Source: Lachancea dasiensis (taxonomy: Eukaryota > Ascomycota > Saccharomycetes > Saccharomycetales > Saccharomycetaceae). Taken from it: 64,000 nt of DNA. The stretch covers positions 1,364,001 through 1,428,000 of the forward strand of contig LT598457.1 of NCBI GenBank assembly GCA_900074725.1, written 5' to 3'. Numbering within the stretch: position 1 is the stretch's first letter; each line of letters begins with the position of its first letter. Under the pieces are notes generated by a model, which was not told the DNA's origin, did not search any database, and saw only the letters and a list, made by a program, of their open reading frames with translations. Position numbers and translations under genes: made by a program. This document shows, piece after piece, positions 1 to 9,012 of the stretch.

Positions 1-876
1 ACTAAAGCTGCTACTAAGACCAAAACCCTTTTGAATGGGGTCAAAATTCCTATTCTCGGCTTAGGGGTATACAAGGCAGCGAAAGAAGAGACTGAACGCA
101 TTGTCTATACTGCGTTGAAGCAAGGCTATAGGCATGTAGACAGTGCTGAATTCTACGGTAATGAAAGAGAAGTTGGGTTGGCAATCGCCAAGTTTTTGAA
201 GGACACACCAACTGTGTCGAGAGGTGATATTTTTTACACTACCAAAGTAGCTCCCACCTGCCTTGGCTATGAAGAGGCCAAAATGGCAATTGCGCGGTCG
301 TTGGAACGAGTCAAGGAAATTGATTATGTGGACTTGTTCTTAATTCACAGCCCAGTTCCTGACGCTGAAAAGCGCTTGGGTGCATGGAAGGCGTTACAGG
401 AATATTACGAACAAGGAAAGATCAAAGCTATCGGAGTATCCAATTACAATATCGAGCTGTTGGAAGAATTGCTAAACTGGGATGGCCTAAAGGTCACACC
501 TGTGGTCAACCAGTTCGAATTAAATCCATGGCTTGTTCGTAAGGAGCTGTGCGACTACTGTGTGAGCAAGGGTATTGTCATCGAAGCATTTTCGCCCCTC
601 ACGAGAGGTTTCCGCATGGATGACCCAGCTTTGCAGCAAGTTGTGAAGAAATCGCACCCAGATAAAACTCCCGCCCAAATCTTGATCAGGTGGTCTTTGC
701 AGATGGGCTTTATCCCCCTTCCTAAGTCAAGCAACGAACAAAGACTACTCGCTAACTTGGAGTCTCTGGACTTCGAGCTCAGTGATGAAGATATGAAGAT
801 CCTGACCCACGAAAACGATTACTATGTGTCTAATCCTGCATTCGACCCTATCAGTAAGAAATACCTCACTTTCTAG
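1..876 (+). CDS. Aldo-keto reductase, 5' end cut by window edge
   Basis: NAD(P)H-dependent aldo-keto reductase of the yeast YJR096W-like group, reducing aldehydes or ketones in the cytosol. The reading frame is open from base 1 with no stop and no ATG before the conserved NGVKIPILGLG strand, so the true start lies left of the window. The family's catalytic tetrad is visible: Asp and Tyr in HVDSAEFYGNE, Lys in YTTK and His in FLIHSP. The cofactor-binding PLPKSSN segment follows near the C-terminus. The frame ends at a TAG at 874-876. It converges on URN1, with the two stop codons only about 12 bp apart. The assignment to the family is firm. The exact S. cerevisiae counterpart and the substrate are not. 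Confidence 0.9.
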   Translation, partial: TKAATKTKTLLNGVKIPILGLGVYKAAKEETERIVYTALKQGYRHVDSAEFYGNEREVGLAIAKFLKDTPTVSRGDIFYTTKVAPTCLGYEEAKMAIARSLERVKEIDYVDLFLIHSPVPDAEKRLGAWKALQEYYEQGKIKAIGVSNYNIELLEELLNWDGLKVTPVVNQFELNPWLVRKELCDYCVSKGIVIEAFSPLTRGFRMDDPALQQVVKKSHPDKTPAQILIRWSLQMGFIPLPKSSNEQRLLANLESLDFELSDEDMKILTHENDYYVSNPAFDPISKKYLTF

Positions 877-888
877 ATATTTTAAGAA

Positions 889-2235
889 TTATTTCAACAT
901 GCCCTCCAAGAATTTTTTCAGTACCTGAGTTTTGGTCTTAATGTCCAGGACGTAATATCGCACTTCTTCTTGCAAGGAGCCATTTGGTCCATGTAAACCC
1001 ATGCAGTGTTCCAGTGTCAACAATTGGGTCTCAATGGCATATGATTCGGTTGGCAGTTCGGACTCAGATACAATTTCTTTCAACTTGTCCGAATTTCGCA
1101 GGCCGCGGGAGATCGTCTTAGACTTTTCAGAGAGTAGCTTCTCAAACACTTCAGTTCTTTGATCTTGGCTAAGTCTTTTGTAGTAAAATAATAGTTTTGA
1201 AATGAAGGCGTCCTGGGTCTTTTTGTCCAAACTTGATTTGATCTTGAATTGCTTAAACAAAGGTTTGTTCTGGCTTCGAATGTCTTTGGGTAATGAACTT
1301 GGAGATACTATGGCTTTGGAGACGATGTGTGACAAGTAGTGATATTTGGTAGGTTCTAAACTGTCTGCTTCGTCGTCTGAGTATTCCGCAGATACTTCGT
1401 TTTCCTCGTTCGCGTCCAGGATGTTGGGAGCTTCCTGTGCTTGTCGCGTGCACCACTTTTCAAAAAGTTCAGCTCGTTTGGTGTCATTGGATATTGTATA
1501 GAACCGCGCGTCGTCCTGAATTTTCTTGGATTGCAAACTCCATGTAGAATACGGGTCTAGCGAGTATTCCACAAACAGCGAAGTAAATTCTTCTTCAAGG
1601 ATCCCGGTGTTTTGTACCGACTCCAGGACGGGGTCTTCATCTGCGCTTTGTATTTCGTTGTCGTCGTCCGAGCTGTCGTAGCCCGAAACTAGCTTTATTT
1701 CGTTGCTAGATACTGGTTCAGAATCGGATGTCCCATTAAAACTCACTATCTCAACATTCTTGGTGGTTGAAGTTTCCTCTTCTTTCTTCCACGTAAATGG
1801 ATCTTTCGCAGTATCACCTCGAAGAGCGCTAATCTCTGCGAGAGTTTCTTGGTATGCTGGATTTTCTTTCCCCTGACCAGTTTTCGCTGCAAAGCATAGC
1901 TGATCTAACTGTCCAGCTGGCAGTTTTGACATTAAGTGAATGCTATCTTCGTCTGGAAGCTCGTCCTGAAAATCGCCTGATTCCTGTCGTTTGAAGCGCC
2001 TTGACCCATCGTCAAAAACCACCAAAAACCAATCATTCAACAGCTTTACGGAGTGCACAGCTCGAGGTCCAAGTTTTCTCAGCTTATTTTTGGTAGGCAC
2101 GTCTTCGCCCTCATCCTTGCTGGCAGCGTCAAGCTCTGCGGGTCGTTCTCTGGTGGACTGTTTGGTCTTTATATTATAATAATACTTTTCCCCATCGGGC
2201 GTCTTGTATACCTTCCAAAAATGGCGCTGTGCCAT
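889..2235 (-). CDS. URN1: URN1-like WW/FF domain protein
   Basis: Relative of S. cerevisiae Urn1 (YPR152C), a nuclear protein with WW and FF domains that has been found with pre-mRNA splicing factors. The 448-residue protein has an N-terminal WW region (residues about 4-35, with Trp7 and the YYY run), an acidic middle, and one FF domain with the sequence STWSLQSKKI (about residues 231-240). A PTKYHYLSHIV block follows, near residue 297. One oddity is visible: the second signature Trp of the WW fold reads Arg here (QSTRERP instead of the expected xxWExP), so proline-ligand binding may be weakened. It is divergent from PRE9 across 411 bp. Order with PRE9, YPR153W, PIN3 and NCA2 supports the assignment. 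Confidence 0.9.
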   Translation of the reverse strand: MAQRHFWKVYKTPDGEKYYYNIKTKQSTRERPAELDAASKDEGEDVPTKNKLRKLGPRAVHSVKLLNDWFLVVFDDGSRRFKRQESGDFQDELPDEDSIHLMSKLPAGQLDQLCFAAKTGQGKENPAYQETLAEISALRGDTAKDPFTWKKEEETSTTKNVEIVSFNGTSDSEPVSSNEIKLVSGYDSSDDDNEIQSADEDPVLESVQNTGILEEEFTSLFVEYSLDPYSTWSLQSKKIQDDARFYTISNDTKRAELFEKWCTRQAQEAPNILDANEENEVSAEYSDDEADSLEPTKYHYLSHIVSKAIVSPSSLPKDIRSQNKPLFKQFKIKSSLDKKTQDAFISKLLFYYKRLSQDQRTEVFEKLLSEKSKTISRGLRNSDKLKEIVSESELPTESYAIETQLLTLEHCMGLHGPNGSLQEEVRYYVLDIKTKTQVLKKFLEGMLK

Positions 2236-2646
2236 TCAAATTGGTGGAATTGACAAGGAGTAAGTTCAAAAAGGTTTCAACTACAGTCTACCAGGTGGCT
2301 CGGTAATTACTATATTTTGACGTCAAGTTCCTGGAGGTAGCCTTTAATTTCATGAAAGGAAGCCGACAATTATCACCAGATCCGGGTAACCATTTAGGGT
2401 GGCGAAAAGGTCGAAAATAGTATGATACACTATTGAAATAGGTAATCTCTTCAAAGTAATTGAGACTTGGTCAACTAAAAGAATATCCCGTGGCGCTCTT
2501 GTTTAGGTGGAAGCGCTATTAATAAGTTGTCAGACCATTGAGATCTATTTTGGCCAACAATTGAGCAAGCACTTTCTTCCGAGCGAAGTTCCACAAGCGT
2601 CGATTCTGACATCTTAGACTAGCACATCAAACGTCAAGCTCGTAAA
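2236..2646. promoter_or_regulatory. Shared URN1/PRE9 promoter with PACE-like box
   Basis: This is the 411-bp divergent intergenic region between URN1 and PRE9. GGTGGCGAAA at 2398-2407 resembles the proteasome-associated control element GGTGGCAAA bound by Rpn4 in S. cerevisiae. It lies about 240 bp before the PRE9 start and 160 bp before URN1. The sequence match is seen directly; binding by an Rpn4 relative is inferred. Confidence 0.55.
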
Positions 2647-3399
2647 ATGGGGTCCAGAAGATATGACTCGAGAACCACAATTTTCTCGCCTGAGGGAAGA
2701 TTATATCAGGTAGAATATGCGTTAGAGTCCATTTCTCACGCAGGTACGGCCATTGGAATCATGGCCAAGGACGGAATAGTGCTGGCAGCCGAGCGTAAGG
2801 TGACCAGCAAACTGCTGGAGCAAGGCAGCTCAAGCGAAAAACTATACAAACTGAACGACAATATCACGGTGGCAGTGGCAGGTTTGACGGCCGACGCAGA
2901 AATCCTGATTAATACTGCAAGAGTATATGCACAAAACTATCTGAAGACGTACAATGAGGAAATCCCCGTGGAGATTCTGGTGAGGTACCTGAGCGACGTC
3001 AAGCAGGGCTACACGCAACACGGTGGCTTGAGGCCGTTTGGTGCCTCGTTTATTTACGCAGGTTACGACAACAGGTATGGCTACCAATTATTCACCTCCA
3101 ACCCCTCCGGTAACTATTCTGGCTGGAAAGCCATCAGTGTAGGAGCTAACACATCTGCTGCGCAAACGCTCTTACAGATGGATTACAAAGACGAGATCAC
3201 TTTGGAGGAAGGCATCGAGCTGGCGCTCAAAACTCTCTCGAAGACCACAGATGCAAGTGCCTTGACCGCGGAAAGGGTAGAGTTTTCAACGATAACTAAG
3301 CTGGACTCGGGCAAGGTAGTACAGAAAATTTTCAAGCCACAGGAAATCGAAACGTTACTGAACAAAACTGGCGTGACCAAGAAGGAGGAGGATGAATAA
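2647..3399 (+). CDS. PRE9: 20S proteasome subunit alpha3
   Basis: Alpha3 subunit of the 20S proteasome (S. cerevisiae Pre9, YGR135W), part of the outer heptameric alpha ring that gates substrate entry. It is the one alpha subunit that S. cerevisiae can live without. The 250-residue protein begins GSRRYDSRTTIFSPEGRLYQVEYA, written here only to show the alpha-type signature: an N-terminal gate segment followed by the SPEGRLYQVEYA helix H0. It continues through the NTN-hydrolase fold (GIMAKDGIVLAAE, VAGLTADAEIL, RPFGASFIYAG). It ends in a short charged tail, KKEEDE, which is shorter than the S. cerevisiae tail. The ATG at 2647 fits the conserved N-terminus. No intron is needed. The identification is firm from sequence and from gene order. 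Confidence 0.96.
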   Translation: MGSRRYDSRTTIFSPEGRLYQVEYALESISHAGTAIGIMAKDGIVLAAERKVTSKLLEQGSSSEKLYKLNDNITVAVAGLTADAEILINTARVYAQNYLKTYNEEIPVEILVRYLSDVKQGYTQHGGLRPFGASFIYAGYDNRYGYQLFTSNPSGNYSGWKAISVGANTSAAQTLLQMDYKDEITLEEGIELALKTLSKTTDASALTAERVEFSTITKLDSGKVVQKIFKPQEIETLLNKTGVTKKEEDE

Positions 3400-3641
3400 A
3401 TATAAAGGAAGCGAGTGAATTGCATGTCTGAATGAAAGAGCGTGCCGCTCAATGTTAAAAATGAAGTTAACAACGTCCAAACGGTACCTTCATCGGCACT
3501 CGTGTGTGGTGATGCTTCACAATGTGTAGTTCATCTGTGTATAAGATAGGCTTGATTAAGTTGTGCCATAATTCCTAGAGTATACGACTCAGCCAAGAAG
3601 GATGGCCGCAGCAGGCTGAAAGAAACATTGCGATACATCAC

Positions 3642-4247
3642 ATGCGGTATGTACGGGCAGGTGAGTGCATGCTGTCTATTAAGCTCAAACCAACGTTTTC
3701 TCACTACTAACAGTTTCCAGTTCTTTTGTCACAACTGGCGACATCCCCATAGGGTACACGACACCCAAATTCCCATCACTTTTCTGGCCCCTTAACAACG
3801 AGAAGTACACGTTGTCTTACCTGTACTATATCAATGACATATGGAGGTACACGGTTTACTGGACTTTGATATTGTTCATGGGCTTTTACGTGGCCGCGGG
3901 CTTGTGGGCCAGTTTTTCACATCGGAAAACCGCGGGTGGTCTTTGGATTATGGGGGTGTTCATTCTTGCGGGAGGAGTTCAGGCGCTAGCCGCAGGAACT
4001 GTCTCTGGATTGATGTATGTATACGCCGAATTCTTCGAATGTAAGGGCCAAGACGCACTTCTTTCGCGGACAATTTGATTTTTTTACGACTCTCCTAATA
4101 CTGACGATACACCATTTGCGCAGCCTTGCAGTGACTTATAAAGCCGGTCTGTTCGCCATGTCCACCTGGATCCCGTTATGCTGTGCTGTAGTGCTCATCT
4201 TGTTCCACTTGAGTACAACGTATTCGATGGCAGGTCTGATCATGTGA
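3642..4247 (+). CDS. YPR153W-like membrane protein, three exons
   Basis: Small multi-spanning membrane protein of unknown function, relative of S. cerevisiae YPR153W by position (between URN1/PRE9 and PIN3) and by its own split structure. My gene model joins 3642-3646, 3721-4014 and 4124-4247 and encodes 140 residues. Exon 1 is only ATGCG. Intron 1 (3647-3720) starts GTATGT, has TACTAAC at 3705-3711 and ends CAG. Intron 2 (4015-4123) starts GTATGT, has TACTGAC at 4099-4105 as a likely branch site and ends CAG. The joined frame gives hydrophobic segments around WTLILFMGFYVAAGLW, GVFILAGGVQALAAG and WIPLCCAVVLILF. The phases match exactly at both junctions. The function is unknown. Splicing is inferred from sequence and from frame continuity. 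Confidence 0.8.
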
Positions 4248-4477
4248 CTTACACGTGTCATTGGACTTCGAAATTCAAATGTCAATCACATCTCCCTGAC
4301 TTTAACTATAAATGTTAACCAAAACTGGGTGACAGCACAATCTCGAAAGTACCGTTCCCAACTGTTGATATAAACCTTGACTGCAGGCTGCTTTCACGAA
4401 TTTTCTGAGCATTTTAGCAACTAACTTTTTCCAATTTTCTAGCCTTAGTATTCTTCAGTAATCTGCAACGCTTAGCT

Positions 4478-5052
4478 ATGTCAGCTTCTTCGATCAACCG
4501 CTCTCTGGCTACAATCAGAACAGAATTAGAGTTTTTGCAAGAATCCGGCGCCATCACTCCAAATGTGTACAATGAAATTTTGAAGTCTCTGCCCGACCGC
4601 TACAATCCCGAGCCTCGGCAGGAGAACCAATCCCAGAACGAGCTGGTTGAAGCGATCTATGCTTTTCAGGCCCAGCAAGATGGAGACTTGAACCTACGAG
4701 TTGGCGATAAGGTTGAGGTACTAGAAAAGCCATCTCCAGAGTGGTTCAAGGGCCGCAGCAACGGCAACGTGGGAATGTTTCCGTCGAACTACGTCAAACC
4801 GGCGTTTTCTGGGTCCACCACTTCGTTCGAATCCAACCGCAGCAATCTGCCTCCCCCTCCTCAATATCAATCCCAGCAACACATGCAGCCACAGCAAACT
4901 AATACCAGCTCACAGTCAGGCTATTCTCAAGCCCCATTCCCTCCTCCATCCACAAACTACTACCAGGGACCTCCAGCACAGCAATACCAGCAGGTTCCTC
5001 AGCAAGGTTATTACCAGGCAGCCCCACCACAGCAGCAGCAACAGCAGCAACC

Positions 5053-5088
<36 letters not shown>

Positions 5089-5197
5089 TCACCATGGCAG
5101 TGCAGCATTCAAAAAGTTTGGTGGTAAATTAGGCAATGCTGCGATTTTTGGTGCCGGTGCCACTATGGGTTCCGATCTTGTGAACAGCATTTTTTGA
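4478..5197 (+). CDS. PIN3: PIN3/LSB1 SH3-domain protein
   Basis: Relative of the S. cerevisiae pair Lsb2/Pin3 (YPR154W) and Lsb1 (YGR136W), actin-patch proteins that bind the WASP homologue Las17. Pin3 promotes [PSI+] prion appearance. The 239-residue protein has an N-terminal helical region (residues 1-50) and one SH3 domain at about 54-107, with the ALYDY-equivalent AIYAFQAQ, the EWFKGR tryptophan and GMFPSNYVKP. A Pro/Gln-rich region follows with a polyglutamine tract at about 184-204, followed by three His. The C-terminal tail GGKLGNAAIFGAGATMGSD is conserved in the pair. This single gene stands for both duplicates. The Gln-rich stretch is encoded by nearly pure CAA/CAG repeats, so its length probably varies between strains. 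Confidence 0.93.
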
Positions 5198-5292
5198 CTT
5201 GCTTAGATGCCAAGCTTTATAAATACTTGAAGTTTTTACACATAGTTATATCCGAATCTATGACCATACAAACGAGCGGCGTCAACTGTGGT

Positions 5293-7128
5293 TTATCTTA
5301 GGTACCTAGCATAAACGTGATAAATTCTGTTAACCACATTCAAACGTGCAGCGTAGCTCAGATTGGCGTCCACTAACTCTCCAATGTCCCTCGTCCACTC
5401 GGCTCTACGGTTCTTTGGTACTAATTTATCACCGTAATGACGTGCAGAAACGACTTCAAGAGCTAGTAAGCCCGTATTAAGATCTTTATCGGTGGAACTA
5501 ACATTGGCCTGGTTGTAATTAAGAAGCCTTTCGATGTTGTTCAAACTGGACGATATTCTATATTTGAATTGAGCAGTATTGGACCAAATTCGACCTAATT
5601 TTGCGAACCTATACGCGCACACCCAGACGCAATAGATAATTAGCAATGCGGGAGACATTGCAACGACACCAAATACCAACTGTTGTGACTGTAGTAATTG
5701 GTCAATACCGCTTAGCGCCAAGGAGCCATCGACTTTTGTCTTTTGTAATTGGATCAATAGCGAGCGAACGAGCTTCCCACTCACTATATTTTTGATTGGA
5801 TGATGTATTTGATGTTCATAGATTTGCATGAACTCTGTTAAATCACCGGTTTCTACCTGAGCAGCTAGAGAAGCAGTGTCAATGGGTTCACTGGAGTTTT
5901 CCGCTACCAGTTGTACAACCATTCTGGTCAAAGAGCCAAATTCAGACTCTAGCGAGCCTTTAGAAGCAATAGCAATGGTCGAATTTTTTTCATCATGGCG
6001 TACTGTACTCCAGACTTGTTGCAAGGGTACCCAAACCCAGTTGTGTAGCAAGCCGGAGCAAAAATCCACGATGTTTTCTTGGCAGAACTGTAGAATCCTA
6101 TAGCGAGATTGCCAGATGGAGATAGCAGACGACGGCCCGTAGGCAAGTGTACAAACAAATGGAATCCAGTAACGGGTCCAAAATGTAGGTTTTTGAAAAT
6201 GATCTGCTGGCTTTAAGGCTTGGACTTGCGGTATTAAAGCTAATAAATCTCGTTCAAAACCGCTGGGAGACTTTTCGCGCGATTCTTTCCCAAGAAATGC
6301 ATTTAAAGAAGAGACCTGAGCTTCCAGATTTTGAGCTTTGGGGAAGTTTGTCATTAAGGCACCAAGTCTCCTGGCGACATCATCAAAGTGACTGTCGGCA
6401 ATCTGGCGCTTGGCGCGGACTTCGTTGCGGACCGCGGCAAGCGGGAGCGCACATAGCGAGCGAGCCCACTTCTTGGCATCTGTTGGAAGTCCTACGAGCT
6501 CGAAGTTATGGATCATAACAAGTTTATCAGCCTGTTTCAACATTTTTTGGTACCAGTGTGAGATAGCGGCCCTCAAATTTCCTTGCAAGGTTGTGATCTC
6601 GGCAGTACTCCTCGGAACACGCATGTCGCCCTTGATTGATTCTCCAAAAGATACCATCCTGCTGGGCAGGACTTGAAGTGCGTAGAGGATTGACCAACGA
6701 GTCCCACCCAGGACTCCATCGTAGTAGCGTGCGGTATCTGACACCAAAGGCAGTTGATCCAACGAAGTATGAACCGCAGAATAGTATAGACACACGGCAA
6801 TGTACTGTGAGATTGCCGAACGGACCGAAAACTCCACATCGTTTGAGATGGAAACGAAATCCTGCGAGATAGCCTCGCTTGCGTGGAGTTCCCGGAGCAC
6901 TTGCTCCAAGAGTTTCAGATCTGCACCACGGGGGGACTTTCCGTGACGCAGATCAGCGCTCAATTGTGAAACTTCATTTCTCACCAGCCATAATCTATCT
7001 TGTAAACTTTTCAATTGAGTGGTATTGCTATTGGTATGCTGCTGTGCCAAAGACGATTGTTGAAGTGTTAGTTCCAAGGCTTTATCTATAGCCTCAAACG
7101 CCTCCAGGACGTACTGGTCTGTGATCAT
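5293..7128 (-). CDS. NCA2: NCA2 mitochondrial protein
   Basis: Relative of S. cerevisiae Nca2 (YPR155C), a mitochondrial protein that, with Nca3, controls expression of the mitochondrially encoded ATP synthase subunits 6 and 8. The protein is 611 residues, close to the S. cerevisiae length. Two hydrophobic segments are visible: one around FWTRYWIPFVCTLAYGP (about residue 320) and one around FGVVAMSPALLIIYCVWVC (about residue 490). Both are typical of the family. It converges on PIN3 with about 95 bp between stop codons, and its own start faces a 288-bp upstream gap. The identification rests on overall recognition and on exact position between PIN3 and a TPO2/3 gene, as in S. cerevisiae. Confidence 0.92.
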   Translation of the reverse strand: MITDQYVLEAFEAIDKALELTLQQSSLAQQHTNSNTTQLKSLQDRLWLVRNEVSQLSADLRHGKSPRGADLKLLEQVLRELHASEAISQDFVSISNDVEFSVRSAISQYIAVCLYYSAVHTSLDQLPLVSDTARYYDGVLGGTRWSILYALQVLPSRMVSFGESIKGDMRVPRSTAEITTLQGNLRAAISHWYQKMLKQADKLVMIHNFELVGLPTDAKKWARSLCALPLAAVRNEVRAKRQIADSHFDDVARRLGALMTNFPKAQNLEAQVSSLNAFLGKESREKSPSGFERDLLALIPQVQALKPADHFQKPTFWTRYWIPFVCTLAYGPSSAISIWQSRYRILQFCQENIVDFCSGLLHNWVWVPLQQVWSTVRHDEKNSTIAIASKGSLESEFGSLTRMVVQLVAENSSEPIDTASLAAQVETGDLTEFMQIYEHQIHHPIKNIVSGKLVRSLLIQLQKTKVDGSLALSGIDQLLQSQQLVFGVVAMSPALLIIYCVWVCAYRFAKLGRIWSNTAQFKYRISSSLNNIERLLNYNQANVSSTDKDLNTGLLALEVVSARHYGDKLVPKNRRAEWTRDIGELVDANLSYAARLNVVNRIYHVYARYLR

Positions 7129-7363
7129 AGAGAGTGCTGATTGTAAGAAACTGTGCTTGACAGAACTTGCGATGAGGTGGTTATCTGTCTAATTTAGCCA
7201 TATGCTAAATAACCCTTTGAAACTTGAACTTGTAGCATCACCTGAAAACAAAATCATCTTAAATCTGATAAAACAACAACATCATGTTATGTGCATTAGA
7301 AGGGTACTAGGGCATACGTAAAATTTATTAGCTTATTATGGATCGTTAAAGATTGGGTCATTG

Positions 7364-7407
7364 TTGGGCTTGGGGAACTTGCTGGTTGGGCTTGGGGAAC
7401 TTGCTGG
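7364..7407. repeat. Two 22-bp tandem repeats
   Basis: A 22-bp unit starting TTGGGCTTGGGGAAC occurs twice head to tail (7364-7385 and 7386-7407), with a further partial start after it. It lies just beyond the stop codon of the Gly/Ser-rich ORF, so it would fall in that gene's 3' UTR. It is a small minisatellite with no visible function. Confidence 0.85.
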
Positions 7408-7416
7408 TTGGGGCGA

Positions 7417-8199
7417 TTAGACCGAGGAAGGCACCAACGTACAGAGCAACAACATGGCAACTGCGATATGTGACCAGGTTGGTTTCAAACTAACAGCAGA
7501 GCTCGCGTCGGCAGAGATAGTGCCGTTGCGGTGCATGTAGTGGCCGTAGCCAACGTAACCGGGGTAGCCCAAATAACCACCGTAGGCTCCGAAACGCCCG
7601 GCGCTAGCGTCTGCGTATATGGCGCCAGGGCTGGTGTCCGGGTATGTGGCAGCAGGGTTATAGCCGCTTCTCCCACCGGAATACCCGTTGGGATCGCCAC
7701 GGGGGACGCCATTGTTGGCACTGGAGCCTGGTTTGCCGCCGCTGCTAGTACTGCCGCTGCTACTGCCGCTTTTCCCGCCGCTCTTCCCTCCACTGCTTCC
7801 ACTGCTTCCACTGCTTCCACTGCTTCCACTGCTTCCACCACTTTTCCCTCCACTACTACTCCCACTACTCCCACTACTCCCACTACTCCCACTACTCCCA
7901 CTACTCCCACTACTCCCACTACTCCCACTACTCCCACTGCTCCCACCACTTCTTCCTCCACTACTCCATCCACTACTCCCACCACTTCTCCCGCCACTAC
8001 TACCACCACCAAATCCCCATTTCCCATTTTCCCCATGACCGCCGGCTATCTGGCACTCTGGGGACAAAATCCTAACTGAGCTCCCGTGCACTCCCGTAGT
8101 ATTACACTGTAGCGTCAAATTAGACGGCGCCAGAAGAACCGGCACACGCGGCAGAGGGTTGGTGTTGCTAGCATTTGTTGTGATATTTGAAAGAGACAT
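7417..8199 (-). CDS. Gly/Ser-rich repeat protein, possibly cell-surface
   Basis: A 260-residue ORF that I do not recognise. Residues 1-50 hold four N-glycosylation sequons (NIT, NAS, NLT, NTT). Residues of about 60-165 are Gly-Ser-Ser-type repeats, encoded by a 9-bp minisatellite (GGGAGTAGT-like). A Tyr/Gly/Pro-rich part follows (GAYGGYLGYPGYVGYGHY). The last 25 residues end in a hydrophobic stretch, HIAVAMLLLCTLVPSSV. The sequons and the hydrophobic C-terminus suggest a secreted or GPI-anchored wall protein. However, no ordinary N-terminal signal peptide is visible, and an in-frame stop lies shortly upstream of the ATG. The gene may therefore be truncated, start elsewhere, or not be secreted. 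The repeat keeps several frames open, so the reading frame alone is weak evidence of a gene. Confidence 0.5.
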   Translation of the reverse strand: MSLSNITTNASNTNPLPRVPVLLAPSNLTLQCNTTGVHGSSVRILSPECQIAGGHGENGKWGFGGGSSGGRSGGSSGWSSGGRSGGSSGSSGSSGSSGSSGSSGSSGSSGSSGSSSGGKSGGSSGSSGSSGSSGSSGGKSGGKSGSSSGSTSSGGKPGSSANNGVPRGDPNGYSGGRSGYNPAATYPDTSPGAIYADASAGRFGAYGGYLGYPGYVGYGHYMHRNGTISADASSAVSLKPTWSHIAVAMLLLCTLVPSSV

Positions 8200-9012
8200 T
8201 CTTTGGATCTTGCCTTAAGAATTTTAGAACAGTAGAATGTGTAATTCAACAAGGCAAACTTCCAAGTCTCATTGCCAACTTGCCGATGAGCTAGGTTTAT
8301 TTATGCTCTGTCGCCCAGCGGCCCTTCTTTTGGCAACTGATCTTGTGCATTAGGAAACGCATAATTTTTTCTTGTCAGCCTCCAAGAGGCTAACCGAAGG
8401 CTTGGAACATGCAAGATAAGGTGGGGTTCGATTAATACGCACGCAGGGTTAATTTTCTTAGCGATTGTTAGTTAACAGATGAATAAGCCCTGAAGACGTA
8501 GGCCCTAATCGGAGGTTCGAGGCTTAGGGCACGCCTTCCGCAACTAGGCTGTATAGTGGTTTGTTGCGAAGGGTATTATTGCGCGACCGGCCCTGGGGAA
8601 CATTCAGTCTCCGAGATCTTGTCAAGATAGGCTGGTGGTGAAGTTCTTTGCGGGGGAGATCAAAATGATGTAGCAGGCCCTGTGAAGCATGTGGGGGCGT
8701 TGACAGACAGGGACGCCAACCCGAAGATGTGCTGTAGACGGCGAAGCCTGGCCTACAAGAAGCTGGCTTGGTATGGGATGTCTTGAATTGATGACGCGGT
8801 GTACACTGGGATTGGCTGAGGAGGGGTCTAATGGACAAGTGCGCGCGCCAGAATAGTACAACGTGATGAGGCTGTGGCGTTTCCTCCTGGGGTGCGACCG
8901 CGGGTTTGGGCCGAGATTGGGTGCGTAGGACGACAGGGCAATAGCGGATCGCGGAGGGCTTTCATTGGCAGTTCAGTCTTCCCTCTGTTGTGCGGTGAGT
9001 ACCTTGAAATAT
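8200..9012. other. Intergenic DNA, possible old copia-type pol relic
   Basis: This region of about 810 bp holds no convincing host gene. On the minus strand near 8620-8860, a short stretch of one reading frame recalls the HLRVFGCP block that follows the integrase core in copia-type elements. That would fit the neighbouring LTR material but is weak. If real, it is a small, strongly decayed fossil fragment. Confidence 0.25.

Noticed and set aside
7485-8079. Other long frames over the Gly/Ser repeat (Val/Gly-, Pro/Leu- and Thr/Pro-rich)
   Set aside because: A 9-bp repeat keeps several frames open at once. Only the minus-strand 7417-8199 frame has sequons and a plausible C-terminus.
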